Part shown: one piece after another, positions 1 through 7,104 of the stretch
Layout: every line of letters begins with the position of its first letter
Position numbering within the stretch: position 1 is the first letter of the stretch
NCBI GenBank assembly: GCA_047630175.1
Contig: JBLHVI010000049.1
Span: 1 to 21,443, forward strand
Direction of reading: 5' to 3'
Origin: UBA4582 sp047630175
GTDB lineage: Bacteria > Pseudomonadota > Gammaproteobacteria > Pseudomonadales > Azotimanducaceae
Length of the DNA stretch: 21,443 bases
Position numbers and translations under genes: made by a program
The notes under the pieces: generated by a model
What the model saw: the letters and a program-made list of their open reading frames with translations, nothing else
Database searches by the model: none
Told to the model about the DNA's origin: nothing

Positions 1-407
1 GATGCCTGTGAAGCAGCCCAACAGGTGGCCGTGTAGCAGTCATCTAGAGCGGCAGGGAAAGGATGCTCTGGTGCGAGGCGATAATCCACAGCGACCACGA
101 CACAGCCCACTTGCAAGGCCAAGTAGCGGCAGACGTTATCATGCGTTTCAAGATCGCCAATGACCCAGCCGCCGCCATGAAAAAATACTAGACAGGGGAG
201 TTCTTCGTTTAGTGAAGGTCGATAGACTCTTACCGGAACACCATCGGCGACAAGATCCTGCACTAATGCTACGGGCGCGCGCGTATTGCCGGCATTTGTC
301 GCGCTGTAAAACTCTCGCATGCCTGCTGGTGGCAAGTCTTGCATAGGCGGCAAATTCATATCCGCCATGGTCTGCAGTAGGGTGGCTACTGTTGGATTTA
401 ATGGCAT
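1..407 (-). CDS. alpha/beta hydrolase, HSL/family IV esterase (5' part only)
   Basis: This is the N-terminal 135 codons of an esterase or lipase of the hormone-sensitive-lipase family; the gene leaves the window at base 1. The oxyanion-hole motif HGGGW is at residues 77-81, and the family block DYRLAPEHPFPAALDD is at 108-123. The nucleophile (usually GDSAGG), Asp and His would lie in the missing part. The ATG at 407-405 is preceded by AGGAG with 7 bases of spacing. There is no signal peptide, so a cytoplasmic enzyme acting on short acyl esters is likely; the substrate cannot be told. It points away from the 119-aa membrane protein gene at 487. The family call is firm, the physiological role is not. 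Confidence 0.9.
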   Translation of the reverse strand, partial: MPLNPTVATLLQTMADMNLPPMQDLPPAGMREFYSATNAGNTRAPVALVQDLVADGVPVRVYRPSLNEELPCLVFFHGGGWVIGDLETHDNVCRYLALQVGCVVVAVDYRLAPEHPFPAALDDCYTATCWAASQA

Positions 408-486
408 TTGTCATCTCCTGCTGATTAAAAAGTGTGTATTCAGCGAGTGTAGGGCACTATAGGCGTAAATACCTAACGGACTTAAC

Positions 487-846
487 GTGAAAGCTTTCAA
501 AGACCCTTTGTACATACGCATCCTCTCCGGGATGTTTTTTGCCGGCGCTTTTATTTGGGTAGCGGTACGTTATTTTCAGGTGGATGTAGACGTCATCTAT
601 GTTTTCTTGATCATGTCAGTCATCTTTGTTGCCGGGTTGATCGTGCTAGGTCTGGTTTTTTCTGTGCTGCTAAGGCTAATGCGGCGGCGTAGCGGTAGTG
701 GCTTGCTGGACGCTGTCAGCGACAGCGATGCCGCACTTAGTGAAGACTCTATTTCTGCGGCTAGCCTTGTCTCTGCAGAGCCCGCAGTTGGCGATACGCA
801 CAAGACACCAGAAGACGTCACTGCACCACAACATAAGAAGCCCTAA
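487..846 (+). CDS. hypothetical protein with two predicted membrane helices
   Basis: I do not recognise this 119-residue protein. Two hydrophobic stretches are clear: about residues 11-28 (within LSGMFFAGAFIWVAVRYF) and about 36-64, ending in the positive cluster RLMRRR. By the positive-inside rule the C-terminal tail is cytoplasmic. Residues 70-119 are low complexity, rich in Ser, Ala, Asp and Glu, and probably disordered. Translation would begin at GTG 487 with only a weak GGA seven bases upstream. The gene lies between two minus-strand genes and ends 33 bases before the lepB stop codon, so it is probably monocistronic. Composition and frame are convincing for a real small membrane protein; no function can be assigned. 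Confidence 0.65.
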   Translation: MKAFKDPLYIRILSGMFFAGAFIWVAVRYFQVDVDVIYVFLIMSVIFVAGLIVLGLVFSVLLRLMRRRSGSGLLDAVSDSDAALSEDSISAASLVSAEPAVGDTHKTPEDVTAPQHKKP

Positions 847-879
847 CCTAGGTCGCAGGTCGAAAAACGCCGGCGAGAT

Positions 880-1599
880 TTATTCTAACGGTCGGATAAA
901 GCGGTCGATGCGAGGTTGAGGTAAAAATGATGAATCAAAGTCGACGGAGAACGCAACCGTATGGGCGCGACCAGTAATACGTTCGCGGTCAACTAGGCCG
1001 ATACGTCGGGAGTCGCGGCTATTATCACGGTTATCACCCAGCATAAGATACTGATCCGCAGGAATCTCCATAGGACCAAAACTGTTGGAATCATTGGCTG
1101 GCGCTGGCCGTAACATTACCGCATGCACGACCTCGTTGACCTCCTCATAAAAAAACGCATGATCACGTTGTTGCCAGCTGTCGAGCTGATCAATGATGGA
1201 TTCATCGAGTTGGCTGTAGTGCGCAGGTTCATCATTAATATAAAGCTGATTGTTACGCATGCTGACAACATCACCGGGCGTGCCCATAACGCGTTTAATG
1301 AGCAACTTTTCGTCGGCCGGCGAGTAGAACGTCACAATTTCGCCTGGCTGGGGATCTGCCCACTCTGCGAGATGCCAAGTTGTAAACGGCACTTTTAAAT
1401 CATAAGCGAGTTTGTTCACCACAACCCGATCACCTTCTAGAATTGTGGGCTTCATCGAGCCCGATGGCACTTGGTTCCAATCAGCGATGGCAGAGCGAAA
1501 TAACACCATGACAAGCAGCGTGATAATCAGCGTGCGCCATTCGAGCCAAAAACGCTTAACGTTGCCTTGGCTAAACCTCTGATTAGATGATAACGCCAT
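880..1599 (-). CDS. lepB: signal peptidase I
   Basis: This is the membrane-bound Ser/Lys protease that removes signal peptides from secreted preproteins. From the ATG at 1599 it is 239 residues. One N-terminal membrane segment lies at about residues 23-39, followed directly by the catalytic box PSGSMKPT with Ser48. Next come GDRVVVNK (56-63), LIKRVMG with the general-base Lys102, and near the C-terminus MLGDNRDNSRDSR. The frame stays open upstream to a TTG at 1716, which would add 39 residues, but those are not hydrophobic and match no part of the family, so I chose the ATG; its Shine-Dalgarno is poor either way. E. coli LepB is longer, with two N-terminal helices. The usual neighbours lepA and rnc are absent, so this may be a second, stand-alone copy. 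Confidence 0.9.
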   Translation of the reverse strand: MALSSNQRFSQGNVKRFWLEWRTLIITLLVMVLFRSAIADWNQVPSGSMKPTILEGDRVVVNKLAYDLKVPFTTWHLAEWADPQPGEIVTFYSPADEKLLIKRVMGTPGDVVSMRNNQLYINDEPAHYSQLDESIIDQLDSWQQRDHAFFYEEVNEVVHAVMLRPAPANDSNSFGPMEIPADQYLMLGDNRDNSRDSRRIGLVDRERITGRAHTVAFSVDFDSSFLPQPRIDRFIRPLE

Positions 1600-1783
1600 C
1601 GGATAGATACACCATAAGACCGAGGTTTTACTTTGACTTAATCTTGAAACGAAATAAAGTCTTGATTTGAGACTGAGATTCGCCAGCTGGTCCGCGGCGG
1701 CAGTGTACAATCTCAACGGTTGCGTTTATTCTCAGCCAGTAAACCTACTAACCCATTGAAATACTTTAGAAAGAAGGCGCTAA

Positions 1784-2410
1784 ATGGTAAAAATCCAGTT
1801 TAAGGATGGGCGATCCGAGCCTGTGCTGATCGTAGCGCCAGGGCGAACTATTGGTCGTGACGATGTGAATGATATCGTGATCGACGTAGAGGGGGTAAAC
1901 GGCTTTCACGCAGACCTCCAAGTCGAGGGCGATGGCGTGTTAATTACGGACGTACAAACACAAACTGGGACCTTTGTTAATGGTGCGCGGATTGCTGCGC
2001 CGACAATACTGCGGCTGGGTGATGTCGTGTCTATCGGGGGCGTCGAGCTCAATATAATCAGTGCCGAAACAGATGCGGCTAGAACACTGGTTCTATCAGG
2101 AGCAGCACTGGTACAAGCCGGTGCTGGCTGGACACTCAGAGCCGACTCAGGCATAGAAAGAGGCCAAATCATCCCTATCAGTGGTTTGATGGAGGTTGGG
2201 CGGGCGCTCGAATGCGATATTTCGATTTTAGAGCCGTCACTTTCGCGCAAGCATGCTGAGCTAGAAGTCCGCGATGGTGCTCTTGTCTTGACCGACCTGG
2301 GGTCAGCCAACGGAACCCATGTGAATGGCGAAAAAATAACAACGCTTCGCTTGAGCGATAAGGATGTTATTCAATTTCAAAGTATACGCTTTACGGTCAA
2401 CGCCCCTTAA
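1784..2410 (+). CDS. tandem FHA-domain protein
   Basis: The 208-residue protein consists almost entirely of two forkhead-associated domains, modules that bind phosphothreonine peptides. The second (about residues 120-208) is canonical: GRALECDI, then SLSRKHAEL and GSANGTHVNG. The first (about 1-95) keeps TIGRDD and GTFVNG, but the SxxH segment reads VNGFH, so the conserved Ser is replaced by Asn and the following Arg by Gly. It may be structural rather than phosphate-binding. No membrane segment or signal peptide is visible. The ATG is preceded by AGAAGG. The gene is divergent from lepB, with a 184-bp shared upstream region, and convergent with the threonine ammonia-lyase gene (28-bp gap). 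No Ser/Thr kinase or phosphatase gene is near, so its partner is unknown. Confidence 0.85.
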   Translation: MVKIQFKDGRSEPVLIVAPGRTIGRDDVNDIVIDVEGVNGFHADLQVEGDGVLITDVQTQTGTFVNGARIAAPTILRLGDVVSIGGVELNIISAETDAARTLVLSGAALVQAGAGWTLRADSGIERGQIIPISGLMEVGRALECDISILEPSLSRKHAELEVRDGALVLTDLGSANGTHVNGEKITTLRLSDKDVIQFQSIRFTVNAP

Positions 2411-2438
2411 AAATTTTTTGCCCGCTGATCTCATCGAG

Positions 2439-3731
2439 CTAACGCAGGTGCGCGGGACTATGAGTCTCAATAACACGTTTAAGCGCATCAATATGTGCCT
2501 GATCTCGGGTTTCGGCGGTCACAGAGACGGCTATCTGACCAATAGGCGCATGACTGGCATATCGATGGTGGTTAACCTCGAGCACATTGGCGCCTGATTC
2601 CCGAAAAAGGCCGAGTATTGATTCCAAACTGCCCGGGCGATCCATGAGCACTAATTCAAATTCAAAGACTCTGCCATCAAATGCCATGCCCCGGTTAATA
2701 ATCCGTGAAAGTAAACTCACGTCAATGTTGCCGCCACAGAGTATTGACAGCACTTTTTTACCACTGCCAAATCCGCCACTCCCGAATTTGCCACTGCTCG
2801 TTTGCAGTGCTGGCAGGCGATGGTTCATCAGTGCGGCGACCGTCACGGCGGCAGCACCCTCTATTACAATTTTCTCAATTTCCATCGTTAGCATGATGGC
2901 ATTGGCAATCTCATCACTCGTCACGGAGACCATGTCATCGACATACTTCATGACACTGTTCAAATTGCGTGGCGATACCTTTCGTACAGCAATACCATCA
3001 GCGATGATCGGTTGAGGTGCAAGCTCAACGACATGACCTGCCTGCCTTGACTGTGCCATGGCGTTGCAACTGCTTTCTTCAACGCCAATAATTTGTATCT
3101 CTGGGCGGGTTTGCTTAATAAAGGTCGCCAGCCCAGCGATCAGTCCGCCACCGCCTACAGGGATTAGTATCGCGTCTAGATCTTGACATAACGCATGGGC
3201 GAGTATTTCTACACCCATCGTACCCTGGCCTTCAATCACATAGGGGTCATCGAAAGGATGCAAGTAAAGTCGATTCTCCTGTGCGACTAACTGTTGTGAA
3301 TAATTGAAGGCATCATCGAACGTTTCGCCTTCCAATATGACCTCAGCACCCCAGTACCGTGTGGCACGAATCTTCACCAAGGGACTGTGTTTAGGCATGA
3401 CAATTTTAGCGGAGATACCCAGCCGCTTGCAGTGATAAGCCACTGACTGGGCATGATTGCCTGCGCTAGCAGCAATGACCCCGCGTTGGCGTTCTGCGGG
3501 CGTCAAGCTCAATAATTTATTTATACCCCCGCGGTCCTTGAAAGATCCTGTCATCTGCAGATTCTCAAGTTTAAACAAGACTTGGCATTGCGCGATATCA
3601 GAAAACGTTGCTGACCGGATGACAGGTGTGTCGACAATAAATGGCGCAATCAGACTGTGAGCAGCACGAATGCTTGCAGCATCTACTTTATGGTCTGACA
3701 AATCGCTCTGTTGAATCGGCCCCGAGGGCAT
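2439..3731 (-). CDS. ilvA: threonine ammonia-lyase (threonine dehydratase) with one C-terminal ACT domain
   Basis: This 430-residue PLP enzyme would deaminate L-threonine to 2-oxobutanoate, the first step from threonine to isoleucine. The PLP lysine is Lys65 in GSFKDRGG; SAGNHAQ and the phosphate-binding loop PVGGGGLIAG follow. After about residue 350 there is a single ACT domain (FELVLMDRPGSLESIL...), the medium-length form, unlike the 514-residue E. coli IlvA with a double regulatory domain. The linker before the last catalytic-domain strand carries a Gly/Ser-rich insert, SGKFGSGGFGSGK, made by a small DNA tandem repeat. ATG 3731 is preceded by AAGGAAGAG. It lies 65 bp downstream of the flavoprotein gene on the same strand. 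A catabolic TdcB-like role is possible, but the ACT domain suggests feedback control. Confidence 0.92.
   Translation of the reverse strand: MPSGPIQQSDLSDHKVDAASIRAAHSLIAPFIVDTPVIRSATFSDIAQCQVLFKLENLQMTGSFKDRGGINKLLSLTPAERQRGVIAASAGNHAQSVAYHCKRLGISAKIVMPKHSPLVKIRATRYWGAEVILEGETFDDAFNYSQQLVAQENRLYLHPFDDPYVIEGQGTMGVEILAHALCQDLDAILIPVGGGGLIAGLATFIKQTRPEIQIIGVEESSCNAMAQSRQAGHVVELAPQPIIADGIAVRKVSPRNLNSVMKYVDDMVSVTSDEIANAIMLTMEIEKIVIEGAAAVTVAALMNHRLPALQTSSGKFGSGGFGSGKKVLSILCGGNIDVSLLSRIINRGMAFDGRVFEFELVLMDRPGSLESILGLFRESGANVLEVNHHRYASHAPIGQIAVSVTAETRDQAHIDALKRVIETHSPAHLR
2761..2805. repeat. three imperfect 15-bp tandem units inside ilvA
   Basis: On the plus strand the units begin CCACTGCCAAATCCG (2761-2775), CCACTCCCGAATTTG (2776-2790) and CCACTGCTCGTTTGC (2791-2805). 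They encode the Gly/Ser-rich linker of the threonine ammonia-lyase in frame. The repeat looks like slippage expansion tolerated in a surface loop. Confidence 0.7.
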
Positions 3732-3763
3732 GGTCTCTTCCTTTGGTGTTGGACGTTAAAGTA

Positions 3764-3776
3764 CCGCTGGCAGCGG
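3764..3776 (-). repeat. small inverted repeat between the flavoprotein and ilvA genes
   Basis: CCGCTGGCAGCGG can form a 5-bp GC stem with a 3-base loop in the minus-strand transcript, followed by TACTTT. This could be a weak attenuator, but there is no true U-run, so read-through from the flavoprotein gene into ilvA is expected. Confidence 0.3.
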
Positions 3777-3796
3777 CGCGTTAACTGCACACTTAA

Positions 3797-4999
3797 CTAC
3801 ATCAGTGATTTGAGATCTGTCGCTGGATCAGCTAGAAGTACCGCATCAACTTGCTTGCCATATAACTGCTTGCAGACCATGAACTCTCGTGGACTGTTAA
3901 CGGCGTCTACGGCAACAACAGCGCCGTCTTTCAAATAAAACACAGCAAACTCGTTAGTCGATTTGTCGCCACGCAGCACCTCGGTATCGCCATCCGCAGA
4001 AAAACCAACCATCTGCAATTTTAGCTCGTATTGATCTGACCAAAACCACGGTACAGACGCGTATACTTTCTCTTTACCACACATATTAGCGACGGCAACG
4101 CGAGCTTGCTCAAGCGCATTAGGGACTGATTCGAGTCGTAACCGTCGGCCTAGAATCGGATTCGGGTGATTTGTACAATCGCCAATAGCGTACACATCAG
4201 CATTTGATGTTTGGCAATGACCATCAACGGTAATACCATTCTCGCAAGCCAAACCCGCTTCGCTAGCAAGTTCTGTATTGGCAATAATACCAATGCCGAC
4301 GATGACTAAATCAGCATCAATGGTGACATCGCCGCATTGTACTTTCTGTACGTGATCATCGCCGGTGAAACCGCTGACAGCAGTTTCAGTCAGAATTTTC
4401 AGACCGCGACTGGTATGAAGTTGATGATAATATTCGCTCATGCCAGGGGTTGTCACACGTTGCAAAATGCGTTGTTCCATTTCTAATACCGTTACATCAA
4501 GACCCGCAGTGACAGCGACGGACGCGACCTCAAGCCCAATATAACCACCGCCTACAATGACTACTTTTCTGGCGGTTTTCATCGCTACAGCGATCCTATC
4601 AACATCCGCAATGGTCCGAAGGTAGTGAATGCCAGCAAGATCAGAGCCTTGTATATTGAGTTTGCGTGGCCTGCTGCCGGTGGCTATAAGTAGCTTTTCA
4701 TAGTTGATGTCATCACCGGCAGCGGTGGTCACCGTTTTCGCTTGGGGGTCAATCGCGGTAACCCGGGTGTTGATGCGAAGGTCAATATTTCGATCCGGAT
4801 AGAATTTTTCGGGTCGCACAAACACGCGTGCTAAAGGCAACTCGCCAGCCAGATACTGCTTTGACAGAGGCGGTCGTTGATACGGGGGGAACGGCTCTTC
4901 ACCCAAAATAATGATCTCGCCCTCATAGCCTTCTTGACGAAAACTTGCCGCGGCTTGTCCCGCACCTTGACCCGCGCCTACAATAACCATCGCTGCCAT
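3797..4999 (-). CDS. FAD-dependent NAD(P)H:ferredoxin/rubredoxin-type reductase
   Basis: This 400-residue flavoprotein belongs to the putidaredoxin-reductase/oxygenase-reductase group. These enzymes pass electrons from NADH to a small iron-sulphur protein that feeds a P450 or dioxygenase. The FAD dinucleotide-binding motif GAGQGAGQAA is at residues 8-17, the NAD motif VGGGYIGLE at 149-157, the second FAD motif YAIGDC at 270-275, and the family segment PWFWSDQY at 317-324. There is no CxxxxC redox pair as in disulphide reductases. No ferredoxin, P450 or oxygenase gene is in the window, so the partner is encoded elsewhere. The start is the ATG at 4999; a second ATG at 4990 is possible. It is divergent from the DUF3524 gene, with 77 bp between them, and probably cotranscribed with ilvA. 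Confidence 0.88.
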   Translation of the reverse strand: MAAMVIVGAGQGAGQAAASFRQEGYEGEIIILGEEPFPPYQRPPLSKQYLAGELPLARVFVRPEKFYPDRNIDLRINTRVTAIDPQAKTVTTAAGDDINYEKLLIATGSRPRKLNIQGSDLAGIHYLRTIADVDRIAVAMKTARKVVIVGGGYIGLEVASVAVTAGLDVTVLEMEQRILQRVTTPGMSEYYHQLHTSRGLKILTETAVSGFTGDDHVQKVQCGDVTIDADLVIVGIGIIANTELASEAGLACENGITVDGHCQTSNADVYAIGDCTNHPNPILGRRLRLESVPNALEQARVAVANMCGKEKVYASVPWFWSDQYELKLQMVGFSADGDTEVLRGDKSTNEFAVFYLKDGAVVAVDAVNSPREFMVCKQLYGKQVDAVLLADPATDLKSLM

Positions 5000-5076
5000 A
5001 ATTAATCCATTTGCTGCTGAATATCAGCCTCGCATTCTACACAATGATGCGGGATTACGGGACACTTTTGCTATTC

Positions 5077-6174
5077 ATGAGAATACTTTTATTATCTCCA
5101 TATGATGCTATGAGTCATCGCTACTGGCACGAAGGACTGGTTAAGCATTGCATAAATCATGATTTCACCGTCGTAACGCTGCCGGCGCGTTATTTTAGCT
5201 GGCGCTTTCGTGGCAATAGCTTGAGCCTAGCTTTTGATGGACGACTGGCGGGTCCGTGGGATTTGGTGCTAGCAACGTCGATGACAGACCTGTCAGCCCT
5301 TGTGGGTATGCGACCTGAATTGGCGACTTGCCGCCGACTCTTGTACTTTCACGAAAATCAGTTTGCCTATCCCACACTAGGGGACCCGAAGCATCAAGTA
5401 GAGCGGCAAATCACCAGTCTTTATTCAGCGCTGAGTGCAGATCAACTGATTTTCAATTCTGCCTTTAACCGAACGTCATTTTTGTTAGGTGTTGAGAAGC
5501 TGCTAGCGCGCCTACCCGATCAAGTTCCCGCGGGTATTGTTGAGAAGCTACGTCAACAATCAACGCTACAACCCGTTCCTCTGTATGATGATTGCTTTGA
5601 GAGAATGTCAAAACTCTCCGCTGAAAACGATCAACCGCTGTCTGTTAGGACCCCGCGACTGGCGATTGTTTGGAATCATCGTTGGGAGTACGACAAGGGT
5701 GTGGATGCGTTACAGCGCTTAGTCATTGCCATGTTGGCAAGCAAGCTCGACTTTGAATTTCACCTGATTGGGCAGTCTTTTAGATCTGTGCCGCCAGCCC
5801 TGCAACAGGTCAAATTAATGCTTGAAGAAGCTGGCCGCTTGGGTGTTTGTGGATTTATCCCCGCGCGCAAGGACTACTTAGCGCTACTGGCGCGCAGTCA
5901 CGTGGTGTTATCCACAGCGATTCATGAATTTCAAGGAGTGGCTGTGCTTGAGGCAGTTGCCGCCGGATGTCTACCCGTGGTGCCTGACGCGCTAGCCTAT
6001 CAAGATTTTATTCCGGCGTGCTGGCGCTATAAGGACAGTCCACAAGCATTGCGTATGCTCGACAAACTCGCCCGCCAACTCGCTAATCAGGCGCTGCCGG
6101 CCGCGCCTCGGGTGTTAAATCTGGCATGGTCGCATCAGCAAGATCAGTGGGAAGCCTTATTGACCAGTAGATGA
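5077..6174 (+). CDS. DUF3524 family GT4-like glycosyltransferase, related to tRNA-queuosine mannosyltransferase
   Basis: From ATG 5077 this is a 365-residue cytosolic protein. It has the hallmarks of the DUF3524/GTDC1 family: LLSPYDAMSHRYWHEGL (5-21), YFHENQFAYP (90-99), WNHRWEYDKG (199-208) and the EX7E-type nucleotide-sugar motif in STAIHEFQGVAVLEA (279-293). The animal member (GTDC1/QTMAN) is known to attach mannose to queuosine at the wobble base of tRNA-Asp, using GDP-mannose. A queuosine-tRNA substrate here is inference from family membership. In-frame ATGs at 5044 and 5047 would add 10-11 residues, but the family N-terminus begins at MRILLLSPYD, so I chose 5077; no start has a good Shine-Dalgarno. 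The stop overlaps an ATG of the following reading frame (ATGA). No tgt or queA gene is in view. Confidence 0.85.
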   Translation: MRILLLSPYDAMSHRYWHEGLVKHCINHDFTVVTLPARYFSWRFRGNSLSLAFDGRLAGPWDLVLATSMTDLSALVGMRPELATCRRLLYFHENQFAYPTLGDPKHQVERQITSLYSALSADQLIFNSAFNRTSFLLGVEKLLARLPDQVPAGIVEKLRQQSTLQPVPLYDDCFERMSKLSAENDQPLSVRTPRLAIVWNHRWEYDKGVDALQRLVIAMLASKLDFEFHLIGQSFRSVPPALQQVKLMLEEAGRLGVCGFIPARKDYLALLARSHVVLSTAIHEFQGVAVLEAVAAGCLPVVPDALAYQDFIPACWRYKDSPQALRMLDKLARQLANQALPAAPRVLNLAWSHQQDQWEALLTSR

Positions 6175-6186
6175 ATAGTCTATACT
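6160..6186 (+). promoter_or_regulatory. candidate sigma70 promoter for the slyD-like gene
   Basis: TTGACC (6160-6165) and TATACT (6181-6186) are good -35 and -10 hexamers, but only 15 bp apart, shorter than the ideal 17. Transcription would start near 6193, after the upstream stop codon and 35 bases before ATG 6228. This supports the shorter start for the isomerase. Confidence 0.35.
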
Positions 6187-6227
6187 GCCGCTCCGAAGAC
6201 CGACTAACATCTGAAGAGTATCCGCAT

Positions 6228-6689
6228 ATGCGCAGGTTTTACCGAGTAGATTACCGGCTCCTGAATGCCGACAACGAGGTTGTCGATTCCTCTGACGGCG
6301 GCTCTAGCCTGGCTTTCATTGAAGGTGACGGGACTATGATGCCGGGTCTCGAAGCCGCAGTTGTCGATCTGGACACTGGAGATGAAATTAAAGTCACTAT
6401 CGAGCCAGATAAAGCGTACGGGTTTCCGCAGCAGTCCTTAATTCGAACCGTCTCTCGCGAGACAATTAATGCCAATGTTGACAGTGTCGAACCCGGCATG
6501 ATCTTTCAAGTTGGATCTGGCGATGAAGCCGCCGTAGTCCGAGTGGTTGAGGTGGTTGAAGATGGCGTTGTTGTGGATGGCAACCATCCTTTGGCGGGGG
6601 TTACGTTCAAGTTCGAGCTGACCGTCACAGAAGCGCGTGAGGCAACGGCAGAGGAGCTAGAAATATTGGCTATGAACGGTTCTGCATAA
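6228..6689 (+). CDS. SlyD-like FKBP-type peptidyl-prolyl cis-trans isomerase
   Basis: The 153-residue protein (from ATG 6228) is an FKBP prolyl isomerase and chaperone of the SlyD/FkpB group. The N-terminal strand RVDYRLLNADNEVVDSS is followed by MMPGLEAAVVDLDTGDE (37-53). The insert-in-flap chaperone domain spans about 70-118. Then come VVVDGNHPLAG (115-124) and FELTV, closing the FKBP fold, and a SlyD-like REATAEELE. It lacks the His/Cys-rich metal-binding tail of E. coli SlyD and ends at EILAMNGSA, so a nickel-delivery role is unlikely. An ATG at 6171 overlaps the upstream stop and would add 19 residues by translational coupling. I prefer 6228 because the fold begins there and GAAGAG lies upstream. 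Confidence 0.85.
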   Translation: MRRFYRVDYRLLNADNEVVDSSDGGSSLAFIEGDGTMMPGLEAAVVDLDTGDEIKVTIEPDKAYGFPQQSLIRTVSRETINANVDSVEPGMIFQVGSGDEAAVVRVVEVVEDGVVVDGNHPLAGVTFKFELTVTEAREATAEELEILAMNGSA

Positions 6690-6757
6690 GTCTACAAGAC
6701 AGGCTCAACGTTATAGATCACCTGATGTAGGGGGCATCCGGACCGATTTGGCAGGGC

Positions 6758-6766
6758 TGCTATACT
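6758..6766 (+). promoter_or_regulatory. candidate extended -10 promoter
   Basis: TGCTATACT is a good match to the extended -10 element TGnTATAAT; no convincing -35 lies 16-18 bp upstream. The predicted transcript would begin near 6773 and lead into the ribosome binding site AAAAAGGA and GTG at 6834. Confidence 0.35.
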
Positions 6767-6833
6767 AAAGCGATGTTTTTAGAGCATCTACTCCGTGCCG
6801 GACTTTCGTTATTTACCTAAAAAGGACTCCGCC

Positions 6834-7104
6834 GTGGCAGACCTCACAGCAGGCCCAATCGAACCAGCGCCTCGACGCCATCGAGGCGGCCATGCCAATG
6901 CTGCTTCTTAAAAAGACCGGGCGCCGACGGCAGGTCCGCGAAGTCTGTCGCCTCTGCACGATCATGCGCCGGGTGACGGCATCAGTACTCGTGGTAATGA
7001 TCAGCCTGCTTATCGGCCTTCAAGAGTCTGGACTGCTGTCAGGCGGCGACGATAATGCGAATACCGTCGAGCCGAACATCAGCCCGGGCGATCACCTGCA
7101 ATAG
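6834..7104 (+). pseudogene. possible small membrane-protein gene with a frameshift
   Basis: A ribosome binding site, AAAAAGGA, stands 7 bases before GTG 6834. The frame opened there closes at 6911 after 25 codons. A second frame, from ATG 6892 to TAG 7104, encodes 70 residues with basic stretches (KKTGRRR, MRR) before a hydrophobic segment, TASVLVVMISLLIGL, that could span a membrane. Removing one G in the run near 6860 would join the two frames and give an N-terminus with QRLDAIEAAM, a coiled-coil-like stretch. The 3' end overlaps the last 66 bases of rapA on the other strand. Seen: signals and frames. Inferred: that they once formed one gene. It could equally be a short leader peptide plus a chance ORF. 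Confidence 0.28.

Noticed and set aside
148..414. Minus-strand ORF of 88 codons from ATG 414
   Set aside because: It is in another frame of the esterase gene; the frame from ATG 407 carries the HGGGW and DYRLAPEHP motifs and continues to the edge.
1600..1716. N-terminal extension of LepB to a TTG at 1716
   Set aside because: The extra 39 residues are not hydrophobic, match no part of signal peptidase I, and would remove the intergenic space needed for a promoter.
2404..2421. A/T run after the FHA gene as a terminator
   Set aside because: TTAAAAATTTTTT has no GC stem beside it, so it is not a convincing intrinsic terminator in either direction.
5195..5377. Minus-strand 60-codon ORF within the DUF3524 gene
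   Set aside because: It is antisense to a gene with clear family motifs, has no ribosome binding site and resembles nothing.
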